Origin: Ligustrum vulgare
Lineage: Eukaryota; Streptophyta; Magnoliopsida; Lamiales; Oleaceae
Reading direction: 5' to 3'
NCBI GenBank assembly: GCA_963555705.1
Contig: OY743183.1
Location: forward strand, 47,667,466 to 47,731,465
DNA: 64,000 nucleotides
Part shown: positions 46,353-57,501 of the stretch, in pieces
Layout: each line of letters starts with the position of its first letter
How positions within the stretch are numbered: position 1 is the first letter of the stretch
Notes under the pieces: generated by a model
Seen by the model: only the letters and a program-made list of their open reading frames with translations
The model's database searches: none
What the model was told of the DNA's origin: nothing
Program-made: the position numbers and the translations under genes

Positions 46353-47100
46353 ATGGAGAAAAATATGATTCAGTTATCTACCACTCAACCCCGCCATTTC
46401 CGGCGACGACATTACAAAGCATCAAATCCCCAACCACCGCCATCGCCGCCTCCTCCACTACCACCATTACCATCAACAGACAGCAAACTCCACCGAAGCT
46501 TCAATTTATCACCATCACACCACCACCTCAATCCACCACCACCAACAACACACCACAACCACCACTTAAGCCTCAATCCACCACCATCACCATTTTTACA
46601 TTTCGATTACAAAAAAAAAGAGCCTCAATCAGTAGACGTTGCTGTTTCGAGGAAAATCCGGAAAAAAAGCTGAACCTCCACCCTCCATGCCATCGTCGGA
46701 CCACCTACTGGAAAATCCCAAACTGTAGAAAAAGAAGCTTCTCAGCCTTACAAATCCAAATACGATAGCTGTTTGTCAAACAGAGTTTCGATTTGGTCGG
46801 AATTTCTGATTAATGCTTTGCTCAGAAATTTTTCCAAGCTAAAATCATCGAATGCGGCTCCTCCTTCCACCTCGAGTAGCCGCCATTGACCGCTACCACC
46901 ACAATCAGTCCATCGAGAGCAATTTGAGCACTCGATTTATACCTCACAACTTTAGTTCCGTCTTCGTCTGCTCGCATGTCGATGTTAGCATCGCCTCGTG
47001 CTAATCCTCCACGTCGGAAGCCGAAGTCCTCGACGACGCCGACCTCCGCTACGTGAGCTTCCGGCGTCTCCTCCTCTCCAGAACTCAGGGGTAATGAGAT
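46353..47100 (-). other. GC-rich block in the right Mutator-like copy, possible gene fragment
   Basis: On the minus strand a frame is open from about 47100 to 46850 with no ATG at its start. It contains VVEDFGFRRGGLARGD and IALDGLIVVVAVNGG. Upstream of it on the plus strand is CCACCACC-rich text. I do not recognise a family. It may be host DNA captured by a Pack-MULE or a GC-rich leader. Confidence 0.3.
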
Positions 47101-47255
47101 GAGAGAGGTGTAAAGGGTTGTAGATTTATTTTAATTTTTAATTACGTTTAATTAGTTAATTATACTAATTAACACCTGAAAATTAGAAGAAAAAAATTAT
47201 CCCACCAGAATTTTAAAGTACATCTTTAAAAAGTAGGTTCCTGTGTAATTTTCCC

Positions 47256-47795
47256 TTTTAATTGACCATTGTTTTTTTTTTAGATGTTTATATCTACCTT
47301 ATTGTTTATGTTGATTTTTTTTTTTTTAATATGTTAATTGATATTTTTTAATTAGTTATCTTCAAAAATGGGCATTATTTACAATAACTATATTAATTAG
47401 CTAGGTAAGTTTTGTTGTAAATTGGATTTAAGTTGATTTTTGAATTTTATTTTTTGTCGACATCTAATTATTTAAATAAAACTTTCATACAAATAAATTA
47501 TGTCGTACGTCTTTCATATCATTATTGAATTGATTCGTCAAAAGTTATTCTAGTGTAAGGCGGTTGATGTCCTTTTTTTTATATCTCTTTTTTCATTATT
47601 TTTTCCAATGAAGAATATTCGAATATTAATTGGGGATCCGATCTACACATTTGAATTTATGTTGATCTTGGGATTTTATATTTGATCGACATTTAATTAA
47701 GAATGCTTTTATTTGTTCTGTGCATCGCACGAGTAGAAACTAGTAGATATTTAAGATAAATATATTTAATTTTATGGGAACTTCTTATTTATAAA

Positions 47796-47851
<56 letters not shown>

Positions 47852-48297
47852 ATGATGATGTATATAACTCTAATGGTTTATGGATTGTAAAAAAATTCAT
47901 TGGAAAAACAAAAAATAATTTAAACATTTCATCTCCAATGGTTAGCTTTCATGCCTATATGATGCTGATGTGATATGAATATTATCTTGTACTATGTCTA
48001 TAGATAATATGCTAGACAACTAGGAAAATGTCAATTTTTCATTTATTTAATCTAAAAAAATGATGTTAATTTGATGACATGTGTACACATAAAAAATTGT
48101 AGACAAAGACCATTGAAGATAAACTTAAAATTTCATTATCTATTTTATGGACATGAGTGAGATATTTATCTATTTAATTGCCACATAGATCAAAATATGC
48201 ATAAACCATTAGAGATGCTCTAAGTCAATAAATGCATTAACATATATCCAGATTATGGATTCACATTTGGCACGCAATTATTTTGCATTCACACTAA
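47256..48297. other. AT-rich stretch with (TA)n and a Helitron-type 3' end
   Basis: (TA)24 at about 47800-47847 runs into (GAT)4. At 47721-47743 a GTGC-ATC-GCAC hairpin is followed by GAGTAGAAA and CTAG, then T, which is the layout of a Helitron 3' terminus on the plus strand. Its 5' TC end was not found. 48230-48296 resembles 28690-28760. Confidence 0.5.
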
Positions 48298-49446
48298 CTA
48301 GTATTTCACCCGTGCGATGCACGAAAATTATTATCCGTAATATCGATTTCAATAAGTATTCATAAAATTTTAGTGCTTACACATAATCAGCACATATAAA
48401 TCATAAAAAAGAATTCTCTATTACAATAATTATTAGAATTTAAAAAATAACATAAGTAATTCAAATTATTAAAAAATTCTTTGAACAGTAAACGTCAATT
48501 TATTTATTTAAATAATAAATTATTATTGATTTCAATAATTTTTATGAATTTTTAATAACTTCATTGAAAATGTAAATTTAGTAGTTTTTTAATAGTATAT
48601 CACATTTGATGTAATATTATGTGGACAAATATTGATGCATGTGAAACGTATTAGCATATTTCTCATAACTTTTACATTTACCTTTTGTATTTAACGTACT
48701 TTTTAATTTTATTCAAACATCAATCACAATAATTAAAAAAGAAATACCCAAAATATTTGAATTTAACCAATAAAACTTTATTTGCAAAAATAAGTAGTCA
48801 AAATAATAATTTTGAAAATCTCATGAACATCATTATACGACAACCAAATAAAGTTGAAGATTACGAAATTATATCGAAAATTATACCCTATAATCTTCAA
48901 AATTATTAAAATTAAGAATAATTAAAAAATATTAATCATTCTATTAATATTACTAACTAAAAAGAAATATTTATAAGCAACACATTTTTTCAACCAACTT
49001 TTTAATCACATATTTTTTCAAAACTATTTTTAAACCACACATTTTACCTCGAAGCAAAAATATAGTTGCTGAACAGATGCTTAATTTATTAAAATATTTA
49101 ATAATATTATATAATATATATTTTAGAAAATATAATTTGTAATATTAAAGATAACAAATGATTTGACCATAATTATTAAAACACAATTTATTTATTGATG
49201 GATATATGATTTATAATATTAAGAACAACAAATAAATAAAAAAATCAATTATTAAATAATAATTTTAATACTGATAATTAAAATTATTGATTGAACTCAT
49301 TCAATATTAATGTTAATAATAAAAACAATAATAATTATAACCAAAATATACAAATAACAATAACATCATATTAATTATTTACTATAATACTAAAACTTTA
49401 AGAATTAAATTCTGCCAAACTATTTTACTGTTATATACAGTATAGA
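48298..49446 (-). mobile_element. Helitron-like element, minus orientation (1.15 kb)
   Basis: On the minus strand the unit starts TCTATACTGTATATAACAG (49446), preceded by A. It ends with a CGTGC-ATC-GCACG hairpin, GGTGAAATA and CTAG (48298), followed by T. TC start, terminal hairpin, CTRR end and A/T insertion context are Helitron hallmarks. The interior is AT-rich with no Rep/helicase frame, so it would be non-autonomous. Confidence 0.6.
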
Positions 49447-50022
49447 TTTCCACCAGTGTGATGAATTGAACTTGCCATCCGCAATATAGATTAACATTCA
49501 TAAAATTTAATAATTATACATAATTAATACAAATACAAAAATAATTTTTTATTACAACAATTAGTAAAATTTAAAAATAACATCAATAATCCAAATTATC
49601 GAAAACTTTATTGAATGATAAATGCAAATTCTGCTGTTTTTTAATTATATCATGTTAGATGTAATATTATGAGTGCATATATTGATGTTTGTTCAAGATA
49701 TAAATATATTTATTATAATTTATACATTTTCCTTACATATTTTACTTTATCTCAATATTCGTTAAAAAATCTCAATAAACTATAAATATGTATTTAATCT
49801 CAACTCATCAAGTATACGACGATTGAACAACATTGAAAATCAAGAAATTATTATATCATATAATCTTTACACGATTATTAAAATTAACAGTTATTAAAAA
49901 AGTATTAACCATTATTTGATATATACCATAAAATAATATATATAAAATACAATAAATGCATTTACACTAATCCATTTTACATTCACACCAATCCACTATT
50001 CTCCCTATATATATAGTATAGA
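49442..50022 (-). mobile_element. Second, degenerate Helitron-like unit
   Basis: The minus-strand start TCTATACTATATATATAG (50022) matches the first unit's 5' end. Its far end (ATAGATTTCCACCAGTGTGA near 49445) is a mutated form of the 48298 terminus. Internal text is related to the first unit (ATAATTAATAC, TTAGATGTAATATTATG). The two units abut, so one may have inserted in or next to the other. Confidence 0.5.
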
Positions 50023-50265
50023 TGTCATTTTGCATTCACACTGGTACACTGCACCTTGTATGTAGTACACCTTCCCTTATTTACCCCTTGTTCGGTAAAA
50101 TGTTTATAGTGAAGTGCATGTATATAATCATTAAAATTTTTAATCATACATTTTTCGAGACCACTTTTTAATCATAAATTTTATTTAAAAAATACCAAAC
50201 ATTCTAAAATAACAGGAGCTGGTAGCCGCAGAACACATGCTTAAATTGACCCTTTGAATTCTTCA
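50023..50265. other. Flanking sequence of the Helitron pair
   Basis: 50023-50090 continues the repeat seen at 28740-28800 (CATTTTGCATTCACACT, ACACCTTCCCTTATTTA). 50085-50215 is AT-rich MITE-like text with AACCAC/TTAATCATA motifs and unclear ends. Confidence 0.45.
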
Positions 50266-50718
50266 TGTAAGGATTTTAATCAATCGTGTGGGCTTATATG
50301 TGAATTATTGTGTATTGAATAAAAGACTATCAAATTTGGTTAAGCCCGTTTAAAGTGATCTAATAAGGATTTGGTAAATTGGGCTTTAATGCATCTAATT
50401 AATGTATGAGTTTTTATGTGTAGATACCAGGTCATTACCTAATTTATGATGGGCCGAATTAGGTTAACTGGCAATACAGTATATAAAGTCGGTTATGATC
50501 CCTGAATCGTATGTACTGTTCATTCTGTCTGACATCCCATCATCAGAGAGAAAATAAGGATTACGTATCGATTTAGAAGATCAAAACACCGTAATCGATC
50601 ATCGTGAACCATATCTGATTAAGGTACGCTTCCGCTTCAGTTATTTAATTTTTGATAATTCAGCATGATGATTTTTTGGATCATAGATAAACAATTATTT
50701 GTGATAAATTTTCTAACA
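50266..50718 (+). mobile_element. Solo LTR of the 18.6-25.0 kb Copia family
   Basis: 453 bp from TGTAAGGATTTTAATC to ATTTTCTAACA, colinear with the 457-bp LTRs at 18585 and 24569 but in plus orientation. CTTCA flanks both ends (50261-50265 and 50719-50723), a perfect 5-bp target duplication. Nothing internal remains, as expected after LTR-LTR recombination. Confidence 0.93.
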
Positions 50719-51847
50719 CTTCAACCCACAAAAAAATATATATGTGTGTGTATATATATTGAAGAAAGGAAAAACGTATGGAAAATCTTCAAGAAATTAT
50801 TATTATTTTTTTTTTGTACTTTGAGTACTACACATTAGATATGTTGAACGATCCAAACAGATATCGAGTTATCTAAACCAACGTCTAAAAAATAGCGCTT
50901 AACTCGATTTTAGAAATTTTATTATCTTATTCCTTAATTTTTTGTTTTCCCTAACTTCATGTAAAATCAATTGAAATTCTATTTGACGTCAATAGTCCAA
51001 GCTAATATGAACAAATAAATAATGATAATGAGATGAATTTTTGAAACATTACATTGAACACACCATCTAAAAGTTTAAGTTATTAGAAGAAAATACATTT
51101 ACTTATTTATGAAATTCAGCCCCACACCCATTTATGTAATAGAATTTATAATTAAAAGCTTGATAATTTCATACAATTTATATAGGTAACAGCGAAACTA
51201 GAGCAGGAAGTTTATATATTTGATACCATACCCTTTTTTATTTAGATAAAAATCAAATTTTTAGTAAATTTTGATAAAAGTTAATGAAATATGTGAATGA
51301 AAAATTGACAAAAATTGTAGGTTCCATAAAACGTGTGATTAAAAATAATTTCAAGAAAAAATGATTTTTAAAAAATGATAATTAAAGAGATATATTGAAC
51401 AATACTTTAAAATTATTAAAGATGTATACCTCTATTACCAATCTTCATAAAAAACTATTGTATTTATATGAAGATTAAAACTGATTCCATTTTACAGCGT
51501 GCGTAATAGCATGCAGTAAAATATCAACTTTTTTACAGCATGCTTTTGGAGTTAAAGTATGAGTAATTCGATATTTTAAATTGACATTTTTAAGTGACAT
51601 TCTCATATAGCACACATATATTGGGTGGTGAAAAAGTAAGTGGTATGGTAGTTATTTACACCACACAATATATGTGCGTCATGTCAGAATATCACTTTAA
51701 AATGTCTCCCTAGAATTACTATTAAAGTATTTGTTAGCGTGAGTCCATTTATATCTATATTGAATATGTTAACCTGTTTGCTAAATGAATATTTTTATCC
51801 ATAAGTTAATTTTTTGATTAAATTTAGCTAGTATTTTAAGGACAGGG
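50719..51847. repeat. First copy of a segmental duplication
   Basis: 51060-51570 resembles 54920-55390 (shared GATAAAAATCAxATTTTTAGTAAA and AAAACTGATTCC(A/G)TTT). 51590-51847 resembles 53931-54188 (TGGTGAAAAAGTAAGTGGTA, GTGAGTCCATTTATATC). Identity is roughly 80-90% by eye. There is no gene. Confidence 0.75.
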
Positions 51848-52018
51848 TGTTAGAAGATATCAAAAAAAGATGAAGATAAAATGAGATAATGAGATTCAAA
51901 TTCAAACAGAAGATAGCGCAACAAGATGAGAATATAGAGTCCAATATAATTTAGATTTAATAGTTATTATTTGATGTTATCTTATGAAAAATTGTTATTT
52001 CCATTTCATTATAAATGG

Positions 52019-52703
52019 TAGGGATGGCAACGGAGCGGTGAATACCCGAACCTGATGGGGACCCGCCCCGAATGGGGCAGGGAATCTCCGACAAAGATGA
52101 GGATGAGGCGGAAATGAGGATGAAAAAGCATCCCCGAACCGAGGACGGGGATGGCCGTCTTATCCCCATCCCATCCTCGCCCTCTCTCCGATCCTCATTT
52201 CCAATTAACAAGTTGCATTAAAATTTAAAAAGTAAAAAAAAAGGTCCTATATTATCTATACAAAAGTCCTATGATGTCAAAATTTCTTGCACCAAAAATT
52301 TATTACTTATCAAGCCATTATCTTTAAATACTTATTTTGAAAAAAGTTACAAACTATTAGTTATTAAGCTTATCGAGTTGTATTTTCTCAACTAATCAAA
52401 TATTAAATAAAGACACAAATAAAGATAAATATATATTCGATTAATGTCCAAATAATGTGTAAAGATTATTAGATTTATAAAATGTTAGGGTTGTTCCTGC
52501 ATGTTTCCTTATATTATTCGCATAAAATTATTTAAAAAAAAAAAAACAAATAAACAAATGGGGATGTAAACGGGGATTTTCCCATTCCACCCCGTCCCAT
52601 CCCCTACTCGATTAAATGGGGACGGGACGGGAATGTGATGATAAATCATTAATGGGGCGGTGCGGGGATGGGGAAAGGCATCCCCGCCCCGTTGACATTC
52701 CTA
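52019..52703. mobile_element. Non-autonomous hAT-like element (685 bp) with empty site nearby
   Basis: The ends are TAGGGATGGCAACGGAGCGG and the complement of CCGCCCCGTTGACATTCCTA, inverted with few mismatches. ATAAATGG (52011-52018) and ATAAATAG (52704-52711) form an 8-bp duplication (7/8). Subterminal text is GGGGATGGGG-rich at both ends, typical of a plant hAT-type family. The related LTR at 53681-53932 has the uninterrupted site (about 53849-53860). There is no transposase. Confidence 0.9.
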
Positions 52704-53198
52704 ATAAATAGGAGTCAATTTATGTTAAAATATTCATGGTCTTTGATCATTATTTAATAAAGTTAGATTAGTAATTTATTTATTTCCACATTCTTTTTTC
52801 CATTCTTAGAGACACAACCCATATAATATGAGATACACAAGATTCGCAAAAAAAATAAATTCACAACACCACAACAGGTGACGTATCTTCATAAGGATGA
52901 AGATCCAAAACAATTTTCATTTTTCACACCAAACTATGTCTCCAGTCCCGACATAGTTTGCAGGAGGATATTGAGAGATACAAATTAAAGAAGATTGATA
53001 TCAAATCAAGATATTAGGATATATGATGATACATATAAATCTCAAATTGATCAAGATTAATGGTTATGTTGATTATGATGATGTGCTTAAATTTAGGGAT
53101 TATTATTCCATTTTGACATATCGAGTTCTATTATAAATTGATGATTTTTCTATGAATAAAATAACAATTCACATTTCTATAATCTTTAGAATTTTTTC

Positions 53199-53212
53199 TT
53201 GGTATCAGAGCC
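53199..53212 (+). other. Primer-binding site in the TRIM-like cluster
   Basis: TTGGTATCAGAGCC, complement of the initiator-Met tRNA 3' end. It shows plus orientation. Confidence 0.75.
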
Positions 53213-53932
53213 AGAATGAACACAAGCACGTGTTTACGTTAAATTCAATAAATACAATTCTTCTCTTTCATCATGATTTCACTATCATACACAAAAAAAA
53301 TTTGATTATTCCTCATCTTATGTTATCTTCTACCAAATATATCATATCAAATTAAGAAAATAAAATCAAAATCCTACCTGCACAAAATTAAAAAAACATA
53401 GCAACAAAAAATTCATACAAAAAATCAACCTATAAATTCATTGTCAATTAAAAGTTCGAATCATTTGCACATTCTCTGAAAAAATTCTCAGAGACACAAC
53501 CCATGTAATATGGGATATACAAGATTCGCTAAAAAAAAAAATGTGAATTCACAATACTACAATAGGTGACATATCTTCACAAGGATGAAAATAAAAAAAT
53601 GCTGATTTCACAAAATCAGTACCCAAAGCAATTTTCAAGAACAATCTGTGCTTCCAGCCTCAACACAGTTTGCAGGAAGATGTTAGAAAATAACAAAAAT
53701 GACGAAGATAAATGATATGATAAAATTCAAATTCAAATTCAAACAGAAGATAGCACAATAAGATGAGAAGATAGACTCCAAGATAATGTGTATCTGATAG
53801 TTATTATTTGATGTTATCTTGTGAAAAATTGTTATTTCCATTTCACTATAAATATGAGTCAATTTATGTTAAAATATTCATGGCCTTTGATCATCACTAA
53901 ATAAAGTTAGATTTAGTATTTATTTATTCACA

Positions 53933-55626
53933 TTCTCATATAGCGCACATATATTAGGTGGTGAAAAAGTAAGTGGTATGGTAGTTATTTATACCACACA
54001 ATGTATGCGCATCATGTCGAATATCACTTTAAAATATTTCTCTAGAATTACTGTTAAAGTATTTATTAATGTGAGTCCATTTATATCTATATTGAATAGT
54101 TAACTTGTTTGCTAAAAGAATTTTTTTTAGCCATAAGTTAATCTTTTGGTTAAAATTAGCTAGTATTTTAGTATTTTTAAGACAAGGGAAAATATATTAC
54201 CACTACAAATTCTACTCTATACACCATATTATATTACCACCACTAATAAATATAATTTTTATAAGTACACCACGATACATATAGAATATATACCCTTATC
54301 TAATTATAAAAATAAAAATAAATGAGAAAAATAAGTACACCCCCAACCAGTCCATTTCCCCTTTTCTCTATCTCGACTCCCCCGCCACAACCACCGGTCC
54401 ACAACCATCAATCTCAGTCATCGTCTATTCCCTTTCCTTTTTCAACGTTTTGTCCTTTTTGATTTGCTTAATTATATTCCTTTCCCTTCATTCTCATCAC
54501 CATCTGATTCGAACACCAAAGTCTCCAAATAACCCTAGTATGTCGTTAATTCCTGGAAAATTAATCGTTTGTGTCACTGGCACCAGAGGTCTCACTGTTA
54601 GAGGCACTATCCAAAATCCCGGTGAAGATGGACGGATGATGTGTTGATAAACTTTTAACACATTGTAGTATAATATGTGCTTTGCGTTTGTAATTTCCTT
54701 TATATTTATCATTGTTCTCAATTGTTCATTCAGAATCGAGTCAGAGAGTCACCAAATAGATTGATGGTTCATGTAGAAATTTCCAAATAAGAGTTTTTTT
54801 TTATTATAAACAATATATAGTGTAGTCTAATGTCCTGTGGACATTAGGTCACAATTTCTCTTATTCCTTGATTATTTGAATTTTCAAATTATTATTTAGT
54901 ATAATTGAAATCACGACGTCTAAAAATTTAAGTTATTAAAGAAAGTATATTTATTTATTTATTTATTAAATTTTGTGAACACAACCTATTGTGTATATAG
55001 ATTTTTTTTCTAGAGTTTGATAACTTCATACATTTTTTTATAAATGACGGTGAAATTAGAACAAGAATTTTGTGTATTTTGATACTATGGCCCCTCTTTT
55101 GGTTTAGATAAAAATCAGATTTTTAGTAAATTTTAATAAAAATTAATGAAGTACGTGATTGAAAAATTGATAAAAATTGTAAGTCTCGTGTGGTTCAAAA
55201 TAAGTTCGAGAAAAAATGAATTCTAGAAAATGAGAATGAAAACTGTTGTAGTCAAACGAATTCTAGAAAACTGTTGTAGTTAAATGAATATTAAAACTGA
55301 TTCCGTTTGGCAGCAGGCATAACAACATGCTGTAAACCTTCTTCTTTTTTTTTGCGGTATACTTTTTACGACATGCGTTTGCCAACTCTTGTTGACCATT
55401 CTTGTGGTTAACATCACTTGACTATTGGCCAACTGAATTGAAATTACATGGGAAGAATGGTAATTCGAAATTTCCACTTCGAAATAATTCGTGATTAACT
55501 TAATGATCAATTTAAATTAGTTAAATATATAATCCAGTTCTATAAAAAGCCTCGACCAATCGTGTTTATTAAATATATAAGGGAAGAATTATTATTTTAA
55601 ATTTTATTCTTGACTAATTTTATTTA
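53933..55626. repeat. Second copy of the segmental duplication and AT-rich spacer
   Basis: 53931-54188 and 54920-55390 correspond to parts of 50719-51847. Between them, 54190-54720 is single-copy here. A small frame at 54450-54647 ends in a run without known motif and is not convincing. 55391-55626 is AT-rich with nothing recognised. Confidence 0.55.
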
Positions 55627-55791
55627 GGGCCTGTTTGCTTTTTTATTAAAAATCAATTTTTTATCAAAGTTAAAGTACACAATTAATCACAACCACATGT
55701 TTCATAGGTTCACAACTTTTTAACCACATATCTTTTCAACATTTTTCAAACTTTGCTAAAACTCTAATTTTAATCTCTATCAAACAGGGAC
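55627..55791. mobile_element. Tourist-like MITE (165 bp)
   Basis: The termini GGGCCTGTTTG and the complement of CAAACAGGGAC are inverted (9/11), with TTA outside each end (55624-55626 and 55792-55794). This is a PIF/Harbinger-type signature. It is non-coding. Confidence 0.75.
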
Positions 55792-56365
55792 TTAATATAG
55801 ACGGGAAGAATATTTTAATTTTTCACTTTGAAATAATTTGTGACTAACTTAAATGTTAATTTTAATTTTATTAAATATATCATTCGCAGAAGCCTTGACC
55901 AATCGTGTTTATGCTTGCACATTCAAGAAATTGTCGTGTAAGACATTTTTTTTTATTAAACAAAATAGTGTAGTCTAATGTACGATGGATATTTGGTCAC
56001 AATTTCTTTTATTTTTTAACTATTGGAATTTTCAAATTTTTGTTCCCTACATTTTGCTCTTCCTTCAATTTAAATCATTTTCTCCTGTAATTTTATCACC
56101 TGTCTTCTTATTTCACCCAATTGAGTCCAAGAAATATTCGATCTTCACTCGTTTGGTCTGGAATAACTTCTATATAGTTGTAATTTAGTCTCTATACATT
56201 GGAAATTTTCCTTTTTTGGCCCTTCTTTGGTCAATTTTCATTTATTTTGATGGAAACCTATCGATCCATACTTGAATATATTCTACAAGATTGATATTAA
56301 ACAAATTAAGTAGCAATCCATTCTCTTTGACTCCAAAATATTCACTTTTGATGTAAAAATTATAC
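55792..56365. other. AT-rich spacer before the LINE
   Basis: No gene or repeat recognised. It borders the LINE poly-A end at 56366. The TSD of the LINE cannot be found because its 5' end is outside the window. Confidence 0.4.
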
Positions 56366-56433
56366 TTTTTTTTTGACAAAATAAGAGCTTTATTAACTCA
56401 AATTGAATGTATGAGGGGGGGGGGGGGGGGGGG
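56366..56433 (-). mobile_element. 3' end of a LINE with poly-A tail
   Basis: On the minus strand the C tract (56415-56433) is followed by TCATACATTCAATTTGAG, then TTAATAAAGCTCTTATTTTGTC and nine A. An AATAAAGCTCTT...GTC tail before poly-A is characteristic of plant L1-type LINEs. It is the continuation of the LINE at 63084-64000, separated by the Copia insertion. Confidence 0.8.
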
Positions 56434-57410
56434 TGGAAAAATGGTTTTAAAATAAAATGAAATGGGTCGACTTTGAGCACCAATTTCAGTGGGACCCATA
56501 TTCCGATTTTGATGGGACTAAGCATATTCACGTTCTACTCCGTGAGATAATGAACGTAATATATTTATTTATCAAAAACCATTTAGAATTGAATGAAATA
56601 ATTGATTTCAAAGTTACCCACCTAAAACCTTAAATAAATGAAGAATTTGATATTGTGAAACACTTATCCCACATAGGAAAGTTATGAAACTTTTATGTAG
56701 TTTATATTGTGGAAGTTTGGCAATTGTGTTTGGGCCCCAAGGGGTACCAATAGTCTTTGGAAGAGGTAAGTCTTAGATAATGTCTAGACTAGTTCAAAGC
56801 CCACACGCGCGCGCTTCGCCGCCGTCCGTCCGACCGGCCGGCACGGCACGGTCCGTGTTCGGGTGCGGGTCCTTCTGCAATATATATTCTTTTTGGACAA
56901 AAGTTTTGGGCCAAATTGTAATTAATCAAATTCTTGGGTACTTAGTGAAATTATTATTTTATTTGTTGCTAATTCATGCAAATTCCGTTTCTGGTAATAC
57001 CTGTTCGAGAAAAACAGATTGAAACAGTGTTTAAACTAACGGATATGTCTGTTCAATAAATTGCCTTTTCTACAGCCAGAAATAAGACCCCATTTTTTTC
57101 ATTGCAAAAATTCTGTGCTTTGAAATCTTATTCTCTCTGAAATTCTGATATACCATTTTAAGTGCCAAAACACCGGTTGTGTTCGCTGGAACTCCTGCAG
57201 ATTGTTGTGCTGCTTCCGTAGGAGACGAAACTCGTTCTATCCTGGGAGACGATTGTTACACACCCTTTTTAAGCACCTTGGAAGGGAGCAAATTCGTCTT
57301 AAGGAAACATCGTGAATTCGGTGGGCTCGAGTTATACCATTAATCTGTTCTAATTTCAACTGTGAGTTTGTACTTCATATTCGACTGAAGGAGTAAGTAC
57401 ACAAACAACA
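56434..57410 (+). repeat. 5' LTR of the LINE-nested Copia element
   Basis: 977 bp. It includes a GC-rich CACACGCGCGCGCTTCGCC block near 56800. Compared with the 3' LTR it lacks about 80 bases around 57057 and ten near 56905. Confidence 0.9.
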
Positions 57411-57426
57411 ATCTTAAGACGAATTT
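57411..57426 (+). other. Primer-binding region, complementary to the LTR
   Basis: The bases after the 5' LTR read ATCTTAAGACGAATTT. They do not match the initiator-Met tRNA. Bases 57413-57426 are the exact complement of 57290-57303 within the LTR (AAATTCGTCTTAAG), 14 of 14. Confidence 0.6.
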
Positions 57427-57501
57427 TTTATTACTTTTTCTTTATTCTGTGTCTACTTCTTCTCCTTCTCATTCTGTCTATCTTCTGATTGTGTATCAGA
57501 A

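Larger units (their letters stand above)
43711..47255. mobile_element. Mutator-like element, right copy (3.5 kb), inverted
   Basis: The ends are inverted: GGGAAAAATACAAAATTATA at 43711 and the complement of TGTGTAATTTTCCC ending at 47255. TTTTAATTA (43702-43710) and TTTTAATTG (47256-47264) flank it, an 8/9 match and the 9-bp duplication length typical of Mutator. The interior mirrors the left copy: C-rich array, GTCAC repeats, then a GC-rich block. No transposase is seen, so it is non-autonomous. Confidence 0.8.
51848..53932 (+). mobile_element. Short-LTR (TRIM-like) cluster with three LTR-type units
   Basis: Unit A is 51848-52790 (250 bp once the hAT insertion and its TSD are removed) and unit C is 53681-53932 (252 bp). 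Both start TGTTAGAA(A/G)ATA and end ATTTATT(T)xCACA. Unit B (52972-53173) is divergent but ends ACAATTCACA. A tRNA-iMet PBS (TTGGTATCAGAGCC, 53199-53212) lies 25 bases after B. PPT-like GTTTGCAGGA(A/G)GAT precedes both B and C. The interiors share AGAGACACAACCCAT and AGGTGAC(G/A)TATCTTCA. The order LTR-interior-LTR-interior-LTR suggests a tandem product. No coding sequence is present. Confidence 0.62.

Noticed and set aside
46353..46673. 106-aa plus-strand frame beginning MEKNMIQL
   Set aside because: It is mostly CCACCA-derived proline and histidine, inside a Mutator-like element, with no known domain.
54450..54721. 65- to 74-aa frames
   Set aside because: They are short, on both strands, without motif, in AT-rich text next to duplicated sequence.
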